This document shows positions 1 through 6,487 of a DNA stretch of 6,771 bases, piece after piece (position 1 is the first letter of the stretch; each line of letters begins with the position of its first letter). The stretch spans positions 387,155 to 393,925 of the forward strand of contig CP070840.1 in the NCBI GenBank assembly GCA_020342025.1, written 5' to 3'. A model generated the notes under the pieces. It ran no database searches. It worked only from the letters and a program-made list of their open reading frames with translations, and was not told the DNA's origin. The stretch is from Deltaproteobacteria bacterium. Its GTDB lineage: Bacteria > Desulfobacterota > DSM-4660 > Desulfatiglandales > HGW-15. The translations under genes were made by a program, and so were the position numbers.

Positions 1-1807
1 CGGTATGGCCGAACTATATCGGGCCATGATGACGGGTGACGAAGGGTTTGAAAAACTCATTGCCATCAAGAAGCTCCTCTCCCATCTCACTGTTCAAGAG
101 AATCTGGTCAACGCGTTTGTAGAGGAGGCCAAGCTTGCCGCTCTGCTCCAGCATCAGAATATCGTTCAAATCTACGATTTCGGTAGCATGGACGGGGATT
201 ATTTCATTGCCATGGAGCATCTATTTGGCAAGGATCTCCGTCTCATTACGGAAAAGTTGGAAGAAAAGGGACGAGCGCTCAGTTTGGAATATGCGCTGTA
301 TATTGCTTCCCGGGTCTGTGAAGGCCTCGATTATGCCCACCACCTAAGAGACTTGGAGAGAAAGCCCCTCCACATTATTCATAGGGACATAAGCCCTCCT
401 AACATCTTCATAACCTATGAAGGTGAGGTGAAGATCGTAGATTTCGGCATCGCCAAGGCGGCTACCCAGAACACCGCGACCGTGGAAGGGGTGATCAAAG
501 GGAAGGTCTCCTACATGTCCCCTGAACAGGCCGGCGGGGAAAGTATAGATCAGCGCTCTGACATCTTTTCAGCGGGAATAATCCTTTATGAGATGCTCAC
601 TGGGGGAAGGATGTTTGAGGGAGAACCTTTGCAAATTCTTCCAAAGGTGTGCGAAGCGGAATTTGAGCCGCTAGAGCAGGTGCTCACAGATCTACCCCTG
701 GAACTCTACGAGATCCTGCATCGCGCTCTTGCCAGGGACCCTGAACAGCGTTACCAGTCAAGTGGCGAGATGCTGTCTGACTTGGAAGAATGTATGCATG
801 AGAACGACCTTAGGCCAACCGCCCGGGGGCTTTCTCAAATTATGAGAGAACTTTTCCAAGAAGAGATCGCCGCTGAAGAAGGGACTCTTCGTGAAACGGC
901 TCAGATTCAAACGGTGGATGCGTCAGAACCCGCATTGGAGACCATCGCCCTGACAACAAAGCGTGAAAAGACCAAATTGCTTTCACCCAAGGAGTTGCCT
1001 GGCGTAGGGAAAAGAAGGAAGCCCATGTATGGGGCCATTGCGGTTTTCGCTCTCGTGGTCATCGGTGTCGTGTTCGCTCTCCAGTTCAAGGAGGGCTCCG
1101 TGTCGCCGCCTGATAAGGTGGGCCCCGTATTACCCGTGAAACCCTCTATCCAGGAGCCGGTTCGGAAATCTTCCAAAGCTGGCGTTTTAGAGCCTGAATC
1201 CGCCCAAACCACGTCACCTGTTAACGAAAAACTTGAGGCGGGCATGCAGGCTCTGAAAGAGGATCGGTACTCTGAAGCCGCGGCCCTGTTCCAGGAGGTC
1301 TTGGATCAGGAGCCCGCTTTGAACAAGGATGTCTCGGGTCCTTATGCTCGGGCTTTGGTCGGGCAGGCCAGTATGCTCGCTGAGAAATCCCCCAATAATG
1401 CCGAATCCCTGTTGCTAAAGGCGATCAAATCGGACCCTACAAGCCTCCAGGCCCATTTCCAGTTGGGTCACCTTTATGTGAAACAAAAGGAATTCACTAA
1501 GGCTATTGGGGTCTATCAGAGCGTGGCAAAGTTGGATCCTCAATTTCCTGAGACGTATTTCAATCTTGCTTATATCTACGCAGTGAAAAAGGAATACGCC
1601 AAGGCAGTGGAAATGTATGACCGCGTGGTCGAACTCGCACCGCCTTACCTCGATGAGGCCCTATTCAACCTGGCAATGGTGCAAGAGAAGCAGGGGAAAA
1701 GGGCTGAAAGCATAAAGAACCTTGAGAAAGCCCTGCAGGTTAACCCGAAGAACGAAATGGCAAAGAAGTACCTTCTCAAGCTCAAAAGAGATTCGGGGAA
1801 GCGCTGA
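1..1807 (+). CDS. Membrane-anchored Hanks-type Ser/Thr protein kinase with C-terminal TPR tail (5' partial)
   Basis: Phosphorylates Ser/Thr on target proteins. Residues are numbered from the Met codon at base 5, but that Met is probably not the start: it sits in what reads as the glycine-rich loop (G-M-A-E-L-Y, with a Gly codon at 2-4), so the true start lies upstream. Visible kinase landmarks are the ATP-binding Lys22 (AIKK), helix C Glu41, catalytic loop H126-R127-D128 with Asn133, the D146-F147-G148 motif, and S172-P173-E174 closing the activation loop. All key residues are intact, so it should be active. A Lys/Arg-rich stretch precedes one hydrophobic span at about 342-360. About 407-590 then hold TPR-type helical repeats (for example YFNLAYIYAVKKEYAKAVEM). 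The positive-inside rule puts the kinase in the cytoplasm and the TPRs in the periplasm. Its stop overlaps the next start by one base, implying translational coupling to the LysM lipoprotein. The family call is secure; ligand and targets are unknown. Confidence 0.95.
   Translation, partial: GMAELYRAMMTGDEGFEKLIAIKKLLSHLTVQENLVNAFVEEAKLAALLQHQNIVQIYDFGSMDGDYFIAMEHLFGKDLRLITEKLEEKGRALSLEYALYIASRVCEGLDYAHHLRDLERKPLHIIHRDISPPNIFITYEGEVKIVDFGIAKAATQNTATVEGVIKGKVSYMSPEQAGGESIDQRSDIFSAGIILYEMLTGGRMFEGEPLQILPKVCEAEFEPLEQVLTDLPLELYEILHRALARDPEQRYQSSGEMLSDLEECMHENDLRPTARGLSQIMRELFQEEIAAEEGTLRETAQIQTVDASEPALETIALTTKREKTKLLSPKELPGVGKRRKPMYGAIAVFALVVIGVVFALQFKEGSVSPPDKVGPVLPVKPSIQEPVRKSSKAGVLEPESAQTTSPVNEKLEAGMQALKEDRYSEAAALFQEVLDQEPALNKDVSGPYARALVGQASMLAEKSPNNAESLLLKAIKSDPTSLQAHFQLGHLYVKQKEFTKAIGVYQSVAKLDPQFPETYFNLAYIYAVKKEYAKAVEMYDRVVELAPPYLDEALFNLAMVQEKQGKRAESIKNLEKALQVNPKNEMAKKYLLKLKRDSGKR
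1795..1801 (+). promoter_or_regulatory. Ribosome binding site of the LysM lipoprotein gene, inside the kinase gene
   Basis: GGGGAAG lies five bases before the ATG at 1807, within the last codons of the kinase. Together with the TGATG stop/start overlap at 1805-1809 this supports 1807 as the real start and co-translation of the two genes. Confidence 0.5.
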
Positions 1808-2559
1808 TGAAGTCTGGCTTCCAAAAGATACGGCTCGCAGGTTTGCTGGGATTTACTCTGCTCTGGATTTTTGCAGGTTGTGCGCAGACGCGTGACATGA
1901 GCGAACGACCGCGCAAAGGTCCCGCTTTTTACGAGCATAAGGTAAAATGGGCAGGCGAAAGCCTGTCCATCATTGCCAAATGGTACACGGGCAGCTTCGA
2001 AAATTGGATGGTGTTGGCCAGGAGCAATCCAGGCATCGATCCCAACCGGATCCAGATGGGCGAGAGAGTTCGTATCCCGGAAGATCTTTTGAAAACCCGC
2101 AAGCCCATGCCTGAGAGTTTTGTGGCCAGCTTTGCCCAAGAAAAGGAGAAAGCGCCACCAGCAACACCTGAACTTAAACCATCCAAACCAAAAACGACCA
2201 AGATCGCACCAGCTAAAGAGATAAAGCCTAAACCGCCAGTAAAGCCCGCTTATTATGAACACAAAGTAAGATGGTCAGGTGAGAGCTTGTCCATCATTGC
2301 CAAATGGTACACTGGCAGCCTGGAAAACTGGAAGGCCTTGTCCAAAGCCAACCCCAAAATCAATCCCAGCCGGATCTATAAGGGCCAAGAGATTCGTATC
2401 CCTGAAAATCTCTTGAAAACCCGAGAACCCATGCCAGAGAGCTTTCTATCCCACCCGGTTAAGAGGAAAAAAGAATCACCACCTCCCGAGCCCGAACCCC
2501 CTCCGCCGGATGAGGAAGAACCTCAGCTGTTTGGCCCCAAGCCGTACCCCAAGAAATAA
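1807..2559 (+). CDS. Lipoprotein with two tandem LysM domains
   Basis: A 250-residue predicted cell-envelope lipoprotein. The N-terminus has basic residues (K2, K7, R9), a hydrophobic core at about 10-23 and a lipobox ending A23-G24-C25, so Cys25 should be lipidated after signal peptidase II cleavage. The -3 residue is Phe rather than the usual Leu. Two LysM-like modules follow at about 42-91 and 150-199, each with the GESLSIIAKWYTGS start and a closing G-x-x-[IV]-R-I-P. LysM modules bind the glycan strands of peptidoglycan. The duplicated unit extends past LysM through LLKTR-x-PMPESF (42-105 and 150-213) and is 46 of 64 residues identical by hand count. The modules are joined by a Lys/Pro/Ala-rich linker (110-148), and the protein ends in a Pro/Glu-rich tail. 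There is no catalytic domain, so the role is probably anchoring or sensing at the wall. The one-base overlap with the kinase suggests a joint function. Confidence 0.9.
   Translation: MKSGFQKIRLAGLLGFTLLWIFAGCAQTRDMSERPRKGPAFYEHKVKWAGESLSIIAKWYTGSFENWMVLARSNPGIDPNRIQMGERVRIPEDLLKTRKPMPESFVASFAQEKEKAPPATPELKPSKPKTTKIAPAKEIKPKPPVKPAYYEHKVRWSGESLSIIAKWYTGSLENWKALSKANPKINPSRIYKGQEIRIPENLLKTREPMPESFLSHPVKRKKESPPPEPEPPPPDEEEPQLFGPKPYPKK
1930..2121 (+). repeat. Intragenic tandem duplication, copy 1 (LysM unit)
   Basis: Encodes residues 42-105 of the lipoprotein. It pairs with the unit at 2254-2445 (46/64 identical residues). At DNA level 1960-1995 matches 2284-2319 with only two silent differences (ctg/ttg and acg/act), so this core is more alike than the rest of the unit. 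Confidence 0.85.
2254..2445 (+). repeat. Intragenic tandem duplication, copy 2 (LysM unit)
   Basis: Encodes residues 150-213 of the lipoprotein, the second copy of the unit at 1930-2121. Differences from copy 1 are concentrated in the middle and second half of the module (for example NPGIDPNRIQMG versus NPKINPSRIYKG), while the first helix and the PMPESF end are fixed. Confidence 0.85.
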
Positions 2560-2804
2560 TCACCCTCTGCCCCGCCTCTTTACTTAGCCCAGGGACACCT
2601 TGAGGAAGGAGCAGGAGAAAAGCCACCCCAAATAATACTCTCATGAACTTCCCTACAAAGATTTATAATATGTTATGCTACGAGCACATTCCGGGCACCA
2701 TGTCCCTGACCATACGGAGTCTCCTGGAAAATCTTGGTGCTTCGGTTCCCAAAAAGGGTGAACTGTTTTGTCGACTTGATCATAATATCTTGCTGGCTCA
2801 GCGC

Positions 2805-2840
2805 TAAGCTTACAGGAAATAAGCTCGTCTTTGAGCTTAT
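2805..2840. repeat. TAAGCT/AGCTTA inverted-repeat cluster upstream of the sensor kinase
   Basis: TAAGCTTA at 2805-2812 is an 8-base palindrome. ATAAGCTC (2819-2826) and GAGCTTAT (2833-2840) form a perfect 8-bp stem around a 6-base loop. The TAAGCT hexamer or its complement thus occurs four times in 36 bases, ending 40 bases before the sensor kinase ATG. No T-run follows, so this is not an intrinsic terminator. It could be an operator for a dimeric regulator or a leader-RNA hairpin. The repeats are visible; the function is inferred. Confidence 0.5.
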
Positions 2841-2867
2841 GAATTGAAGGACTTAGGTCTAAGGATT

Positions 2868-2873
2868 GGAGGG
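2868..2873 (+). promoter_or_regulatory. Ribosome binding site that sets the sensor kinase start
   Basis: GGAGGG ends seven bases before the ATG at 2881. An in-frame TTG at 2866 overlaps this site and an in-frame GTG at 2878 is only four bases from it, so ATG 2881 is the best start. Confidence 0.75.
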
Positions 2874-2880
2874 TTCTGTG

Positions 2881-5250
2881 ATGGCCAAGAAACCATCCTA
2901 TGAAGAACTGCAACAAAGGGTCGAGGAATTGGAAAAAGAGGCTGCCAAGAGCAAGGCAGCAGAAGAGGCCTTGAGGGCGAGCGAAAAGAGGCTCTCAGAA
3001 ATTCTAGATGGAAGTTCCATCCCCACCTTCGTCATCGACGGAGATCACGTCATCACCCACTATAATCGAGCTATGGAGAATCTCACGGGTATTTATGCAA
3101 ATGAAATCATCGGAACCGAGAAACAGTGGATGACTTTTTATGCCAAGGAAAGACCAATTTTAGCTGACCTTGTTGTGGACAACGCCTCTGAGGAAGAGAT
3201 CGCCCGTCTATACGGGATCAAGTATCGAAAATCCGAGGTGATAGAAGGGGCTTACGAGGCAGAAAACTTCTTTCCCGATCTGGGGGAGAGCGGGCGGTGG
3301 GTTTTTTTCACCGCAGCGCCATTGAAAGATGCTAAAGGCAGGGTGACTGGAGCCATTGAGACCTTGCAGGACATCAGTCAGCGAAAGCAAGCCGAAGAGG
3401 CTCACCTGAAAGCGCAGAGACTTTACAGAACCCTCCTTGATTTCGCCCCATACCCTATCGTGGTCTTCACCCTAGACGGAAAGGTCTCCTATTTGAATCC
3501 TGCCTTTACGGAAAGCTTCGGCTGGACGCTTAAGGAACTCGAAGGGAAGCGGATTCCGTATGTTCCCCCTGAACTTCAAGAGGAGACCACAGAGAGCATT
3601 AAGAAGCTTTTCGAGGATAAGATCATACTGAGGCATGAAACGAGGCGGCTCACCAAGGATGGCCGCACGCTTGATGTGGTCATGCGGGCAGCGGTCTTCG
3701 CAGAGGATGAAGATGAGCCAGCCGGCGAGCTTGTTATCTTGAGAGATGTGACCGAGCAGAATAGGATTGCGAGAAACAACGAGGCCATGCTCCGTATCAC
3801 TATGGCCCTCCCAGAATACCCTGATTTAGAGGAACTTCTAGATTATATCAGCAGTGAGGTGATCACACTCTTGGATACAGAGGGAGCCGTTGTTGTTCTG
3901 CTTGACGAACAGAGACAGGAGATTTTCTTCCCCGGCGTCGCTTATGACGACACAATAACCAAGAGGAGGGTGAAGGCGGTTCGATTGCCCATACAACAGA
4001 TGGATCAGGTGGTGGCAGGCAAGGGCGCTAGGCTAGGGGAGCCGGTTATTGTCAACGATACGTCCAAGGTGGACAGATCTTATCCAATTCGAGATGAAAA
4101 GCTCGGATACGAGACGAAAAGTTTCCTCCAGGTCCCACTCAAGAGCGGTGATCGAATTATTGGGTTCTTGACGGCCATAAACAAGAAGCTGGGGCTTTTT
4201 GAACAGCCCGATGTTGAATTGCTCAATACCATCGCAGGAACGGTTGTGCTGTCCATTGAAAACGCGAGGTTTTCTGAAGAGCTAAAGCAAGCATACAGAG
4301 AGGTCAGCAGTCTGAACAGGGCAAAAGATAGGGTCATCAACCATCTGTCCCATGAATTAAAGACCCCTATCTCAGTGCTCTACGGCTCTTTTAGGATACT
4401 TGCAAAAAAATTGGCAGGATTGCCAGAAGAGGGCTGGAAGCCGACCTTAGAGAGGGCGCAAAGAAACTTACGACGCATACTGGAGATCCAGCACCAGACG
4501 GACGATATTATGCGTGAGAGACAATACAAGACCTATGACCTCCTTTCATTGATAATTGATGAATGTGCCGATGAGCTGGAGGTGCTCATTGCGGAGGAAG
4601 TGGGAGAGGGCCCTGTCATCGGGCGCATCAGGGAAAGGGTTGAAGAGATATTTGCTCCCAAGGAAATTGTTCCTGAAACAATTAAGTTAGATGAGTATGT
4701 GAAACAAAGACTCGAGCACCTTGAACCATCATTTTCTCACCGCCAAGTGGAAATCAGAAGCCGTCTTAAGCCGACTCCGCCTGCATATTTACCCCGAGAC
4801 GTCCTACAAAAGGTGATTGACGGTCTCGTAAGGAATGCCGTGGAAAATACGCCGGACCTAGGGAAGATGGAGATCCTGGTGCAAAAAAAGGGAATCGGAA
4901 GTGAGTTCGTCCTGCGCGACTACGGGGTGGGAATAACAGAAGAGCATCAAAGTCGCATATTTGAGGGTTTCTTTACGACCCGTGAAACGATGGATTACTC
5001 CACCAAAAGGCCCTTTGACTTCATGGCTGGGGGGAGAGGGGCGGATCTCTTGCGCATGAAGATCTTCTCCGAGCGTTATAATTTTAGGATAGAGATGAGA
5101 TCCTCCAGGTGTCGATTTATACCCCAGACGAGCGATATTTGTCCTGGCAGGATCAGCGAGTGTGACTTCTGTAAGACAGAAGAAGACTGTGACCAGTCTG
5201 GGGGAACCACTTTTACCCTCTATTTTCCCCCAGCTCCGGAAGCCAATTGA
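2881..5250 (+). CDS. Soluble PAS-PAS-GAF sensor histidine kinase with cysteine-rich C-terminal insertion
   Basis: A 789-residue two-component sensor kinase that autophosphorylates a His and passes phosphate to a response regulator. In order: a coiled coil (about 5-38), PAS1 (about 35-165), PAS2 (about 181-295), GAF (about 317-462), the dimerisation/phosphoacceptor domain with SHELKTP and His491, and an HATPase_c domain with N-box Asn652, G1 box D680-x-G682-x-G684, FEGFFTT, and a diverged G2 box A716-G-G-R-G-A-D-L724. About 80 residues with extra helices (about 525-605) separate the two kinase domains, more than usual. After the G2 box, Cys744, 754, 761, 764 and 770 form C-x9-C-x6-C-x2-C-x5-C just before SGGTTF. 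Only one other Cys occurs in the protein (DECADE). There is no membrane span or signal peptide, so it should sense a cytosolic cue. No receiver domain or response regulator gene is in the window, so it is an orphan here. The signal is unknown. Confidence 0.95.
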   Translation: MAKKPSYEELQQRVEELEKEAAKSKAAEEALRASEKRLSEILDGSSIPTFVIDGDHVITHYNRAMENLTGIYANEIIGTEKQWMTFYAKERPILADLVVDNASEEEIARLYGIKYRKSEVIEGAYEAENFFPDLGESGRWVFFTAAPLKDAKGRVTGAIETLQDISQRKQAEEAHLKAQRLYRTLLDFAPYPIVVFTLDGKVSYLNPAFTESFGWTLKELEGKRIPYVPPELQEETTESIKKLFEDKIILRHETRRLTKDGRTLDVVMRAAVFAEDEDEPAGELVILRDVTEQNRIARNNEAMLRITMALPEYPDLEELLDYISSEVITLLDTEGAVVVLLDEQRQEIFFPGVAYDDTITKRRVKAVRLPIQQMDQVVAGKGARLGEPVIVNDTSKVDRSYPIRDEKLGYETKSFLQVPLKSGDRIIGFLTAINKKLGLFEQPDVELLNTIAGTVVLSIENARFSEELKQAYREVSSLNRAKDRVINHLSHELKTPISVLYGSFRILAKKLAGLPEEGWKPTLERAQRNLRRILEIQHQTDDIMRERQYKTYDLLSLIIDECADELEVLIAEEVGEGPVIGRIRERVEEIFAPKEIVPETIKLDEYVKQRLEHLEPSFSHRQVEIRSRLKPTPPAYLPRDVLQKVIDGLVRNAVENTPDLGKMEILVQKKGIGSEFVLRDYGVGITEEHQSRIFEGFFTTRETMDYSTKRPFDFMAGGRGADLLRMKIFSERYNFRIEMRSSRCRFIPQTSDICPGRISECDFCKTEEDCDQSGGTTFTLYFPPAPEAN
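5110..5190 (+). other. Five-cysteine segment in the kinase ATPase domain
   Basis: Codes for residues 744-770 of the sensor kinase, from the RC of SSRC to the DC before QSGGTTF. The spacing is C-x9-C-x6-C-x2-C-x5-C. It holds five of the protein's six cysteines. The position, between the ATP-lid/G2 region and the last beta strands, means a bound metal or a disulfide could directly affect ATP binding. My impression, from memory and not checked, is that similar tails occur in other PAS kinases of sulfate-reducing bacteria. Confidence 0.8.
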
Positions 5251-5275
5251 TATTTTTAGTCCCTGGCCTGATAAT
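5247..5275 (+). promoter_or_regulatory. Putative sigma70-type promoter for the molybdoenzyme gene
   Basis: TTGATA (5247-5252) matches the -35 consensus at 5 of 6 positions and GATAAT (5270-5275) matches the -10 consensus at 5 of 6, with the optimal 17-base spacer. The -35 element overlaps the stop codon of the sensor kinase. Transcription would begin near 5282, leaving a leader of about 120 bases before the ATG at 5406. Confidence 0.55.
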
Positions 5276-5317
5276 TAGCCGTTATAAAAAGGGCCGTCAT
5301 GGCGAGGCAGGCGTGTC

Positions 5318-5336
5318 GTCCCGCTCAGAGCGGGGC
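5318..5336 (+). repeat. GC-rich hairpin in the molybdoenzyme leader
   Basis: CCCGCT (5320-5325) pairs with AGCGGG (5329-5334) around a 3-base CAG loop, extended in RNA by a G-U pair and a G-C pair (5318-5336). CTCAG is also repeated on either side of AGCGGGG (5324-5328, 5336-5340), so an alternative GAGC/GCTC fold is possible. No T-run follows, so it is not a standard terminator. It could be a leader structure or a fragment of a dispersed palindromic repeat. Confidence 0.5.
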
Positions 5337-5392
5337 TCAGGCTAGGATAATTGAGAGGAATATGTCACTCTATTTTTGAAAAACTATACTAG

Positions 5393-5398
5393 GGAGGG
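5393..5398 (+). promoter_or_regulatory. Ribosome binding site that sets the molybdoenzyme start
   Basis: GGAGGG lies seven bases before ATG 5406. The in-frame TTG at 5376 lies upstream of this site and has no such site of its own, so 5406 is preferred. Confidence 0.75.
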
Positions 5399-5405
5399 AG
5401 TTAGA

Positions 5406-6449
5406 ATGAAAGAGAAGATGCGGATTATGAGCGAAAAGCCTTTAAATGCAGAAACCCCCATCGAATCTCTACGTTCTTGGATTACGGCCAATGCCTTATT
5501 CTTTGACCGGAATCAGGGGGAAATCCCGGAAGAGCCCATTTCCCCATCCGACTGGAAACTACTCGTTGGAGGGGAAGTGCAAAATGAACTTCATCTAGAT
5601 TATGACCAAATAACGCATATGCCAAAAGCCATCGTTTCCAATACGCTTGAGTGTTCCGGCAATTCCCGGTCCCTGCTGGAAGAGAAGGCCAAGGGCAATC
5701 CTTGGACAATAGGGGGTGTGGGAAACGCCGTTTGGGGCGGTATCTGGCTGAAGGATATTTTGAATAAGGCTGGGCTGAAGGAGAGCGCGAAACATGTGAG
5801 TTTCCAGGGATTGGACAGACCTCTCGGCTCATCAGGGGTGAAGTTCGAACGCAGTATACCCATTGAAAAGGCCATGTCTTCGACCCTGCTCGCCTACGAG
5901 ATGAACGGTGAACCCCTCCCATTGAAACATGGTTATCCTCTGCGTGCCCTGGCACTGGGTTGGACAGGGGCCAACTGTGTGAAGTGGCTGTATAAGATAA
6001 CTGTCTTGGACCGACCTTTTGAGGGTTTTTACATGGATCAGGTGTATCGTGTATTTCAGAAAGGAGAGGATCCGAAGACGGGGAAAGTCGTAACAAGTAT
6101 GAAGGTGAAATCTATCATTACACAGCCATTGAATGATGAGGCGCTGCCTGTAGGGTCAGTGACCATATTGGGGGCAGCTTACGGGGGAGAAGCTGAGATC
6201 AAGAGCGTAGAGGTGTCCGTGGACAAGGGCAAAAGCTGGAGCTCCGCCACGTTTATAGGCCCGCACGAGTCCTTTGCCTGGAGGCAGTGGCAGTTTGTCT
6301 GGGACGGGACAGAGAAGGGGACTTATACCATCATGGCCCGGGCAATTGATACAAAGGGACGAACACAGCCCATGAAGGCCCAGTGGAATGTCTTGGGCTA
6401 CGGCAACAACGGGATCGAGGAGCATGCCATAACCGTCCGTATCACATAA
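5406..6449 (+). CDS. Sulfite oxidase family molybdopterin-dependent oxidoreductase, no signal peptide
   Basis: A 347-residue enzyme of the sulfite oxidase fold. Residues about 40-205 form the molybdopterin-binding domain and about 232-345 the Mo-co dimerisation (immunoglobulin-like) domain, so it is built like sulfite oxidases and not like MsrP, which lacks the second domain. Cys83 in T-L-E-C-S-G-N-S-R is the expected molybdenum thiolate ligand. Arg88 (Cys+5) and Arg35 (FFDRNQ) align with active-site arginines of vertebrate sulfite oxidase, from memory. VGNAVWGGIWLKDIL, KHGYPLRAL and GWTGANCVKWL are family signatures, and W-x-x-W-x-F-x-W at 292-299 belongs to the C-terminal domain. The usual RNH motif reads R35-N36-Q37. 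There is no Tat or Sec signal, no heme CxxCH motif and no adjacent cytochrome or membrane partner, so location is probably cytoplasmic and the electron acceptor unknown. Oxidation of sulfite or another small oxyanion is possible; the substrate cannot be told from sequence. Confidence 0.9.
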   Translation: MKEKMRIMSEKPLNAETPIESLRSWITANALFFDRNQGEIPEEPISPSDWKLLVGGEVQNELHLDYDQITHMPKAIVSNTLECSGNSRSLLEEKAKGNPWTIGGVGNAVWGGIWLKDILNKAGLKESAKHVSFQGLDRPLGSSGVKFERSIPIEKAMSSTLLAYEMNGEPLPLKHGYPLRALALGWTGANCVKWLYKITVLDRPFEGFYMDQVYRVFQKGEDPKTGKVVTSMKVKSIITQPLNDEALPVGSVTILGAAYGGEAEIKSVEVSVDKGKSWSSATFIGPHESFAWRQWQFVWDGTEKGTYTIMARAIDTKGRTQPMKAQWNVLGYGNNGIEEHAITVRIT

Positions 6450-6487
6450 ACGACAGACATCATGGGATCTCATTTGCATCCGATTGG

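Larger units (their letters stand above)
2560..2880. other. Intergenic region with no convincing gene
   Basis: A 321-base spacer. No intrinsic terminator follows the lipoprotein stop: I see no GC-rich stem followed by a T-run. A frame on the + strand is open at 2643-2807 (54 codons from ATG, ending in AQR and TAA), but it has no ribosome binding site before any of its ATGs (2643, 2670, 2700) and I do not recognise the peptide. It is more likely chance or a remnant than a gene. A perfect TATAAT at 2664-2669 lacks a good -35 element. The last 75 bases are rich in short inverted repeats, which are listed separately, and end in the ribosome binding site of the sensor kinase. Confidence 0.6.

Noticed and set aside
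5..7. ATG at base 5 as the true start of the Ser/Thr kinase
   Set aside because: It falls inside the glycine-rich loop of the kinase fold; the preceding codon is Gly and the first beta strand is missing, so the gene begins upstream of the window.
1645..2262. 205-codon open frame on the minus strand
   Set aside because: Antisense to the kinase end and the LysM lipoprotein; its composition mirrors the Lys/Pro-rich coding strand, and it has no domain.
2664..2669. Perfect TATAAT as a promoter -10 element
   Set aside because: At 16-18 bases upstream there is no reasonable -35 match (TCATGA region), and the stretch is generally A/T rich.
2643..2807. 54-codon open frame on the + strand in the spacer before the sensor kinase
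   Set aside because: No ribosome binding site before any of its three in-frame ATGs, no recognisable motif, and it runs into the repeat cluster; probably chance or a remnant.
2866..2880. TTG 2866 or GTG 2878 as the sensor kinase start
   Set aside because: TTG 2866 overlaps the ribosome binding site and GTG 2878 is too close to it; ATG 2881 has ideal spacing.
5362..5390. ATGTCA-N17-TATACT as the promoter of the molybdoenzyme gene
   Set aside because: Transcription would start around 5397, cutting off most of the ribosome binding site at 5393-5398; the promoter at 5247-5275 fits better.
5482..6096. 204-codon open frame on the minus strand opposite the molybdoenzyme
   Set aside because: Shadow of a well-supported gene on the + strand; no family resemblance.
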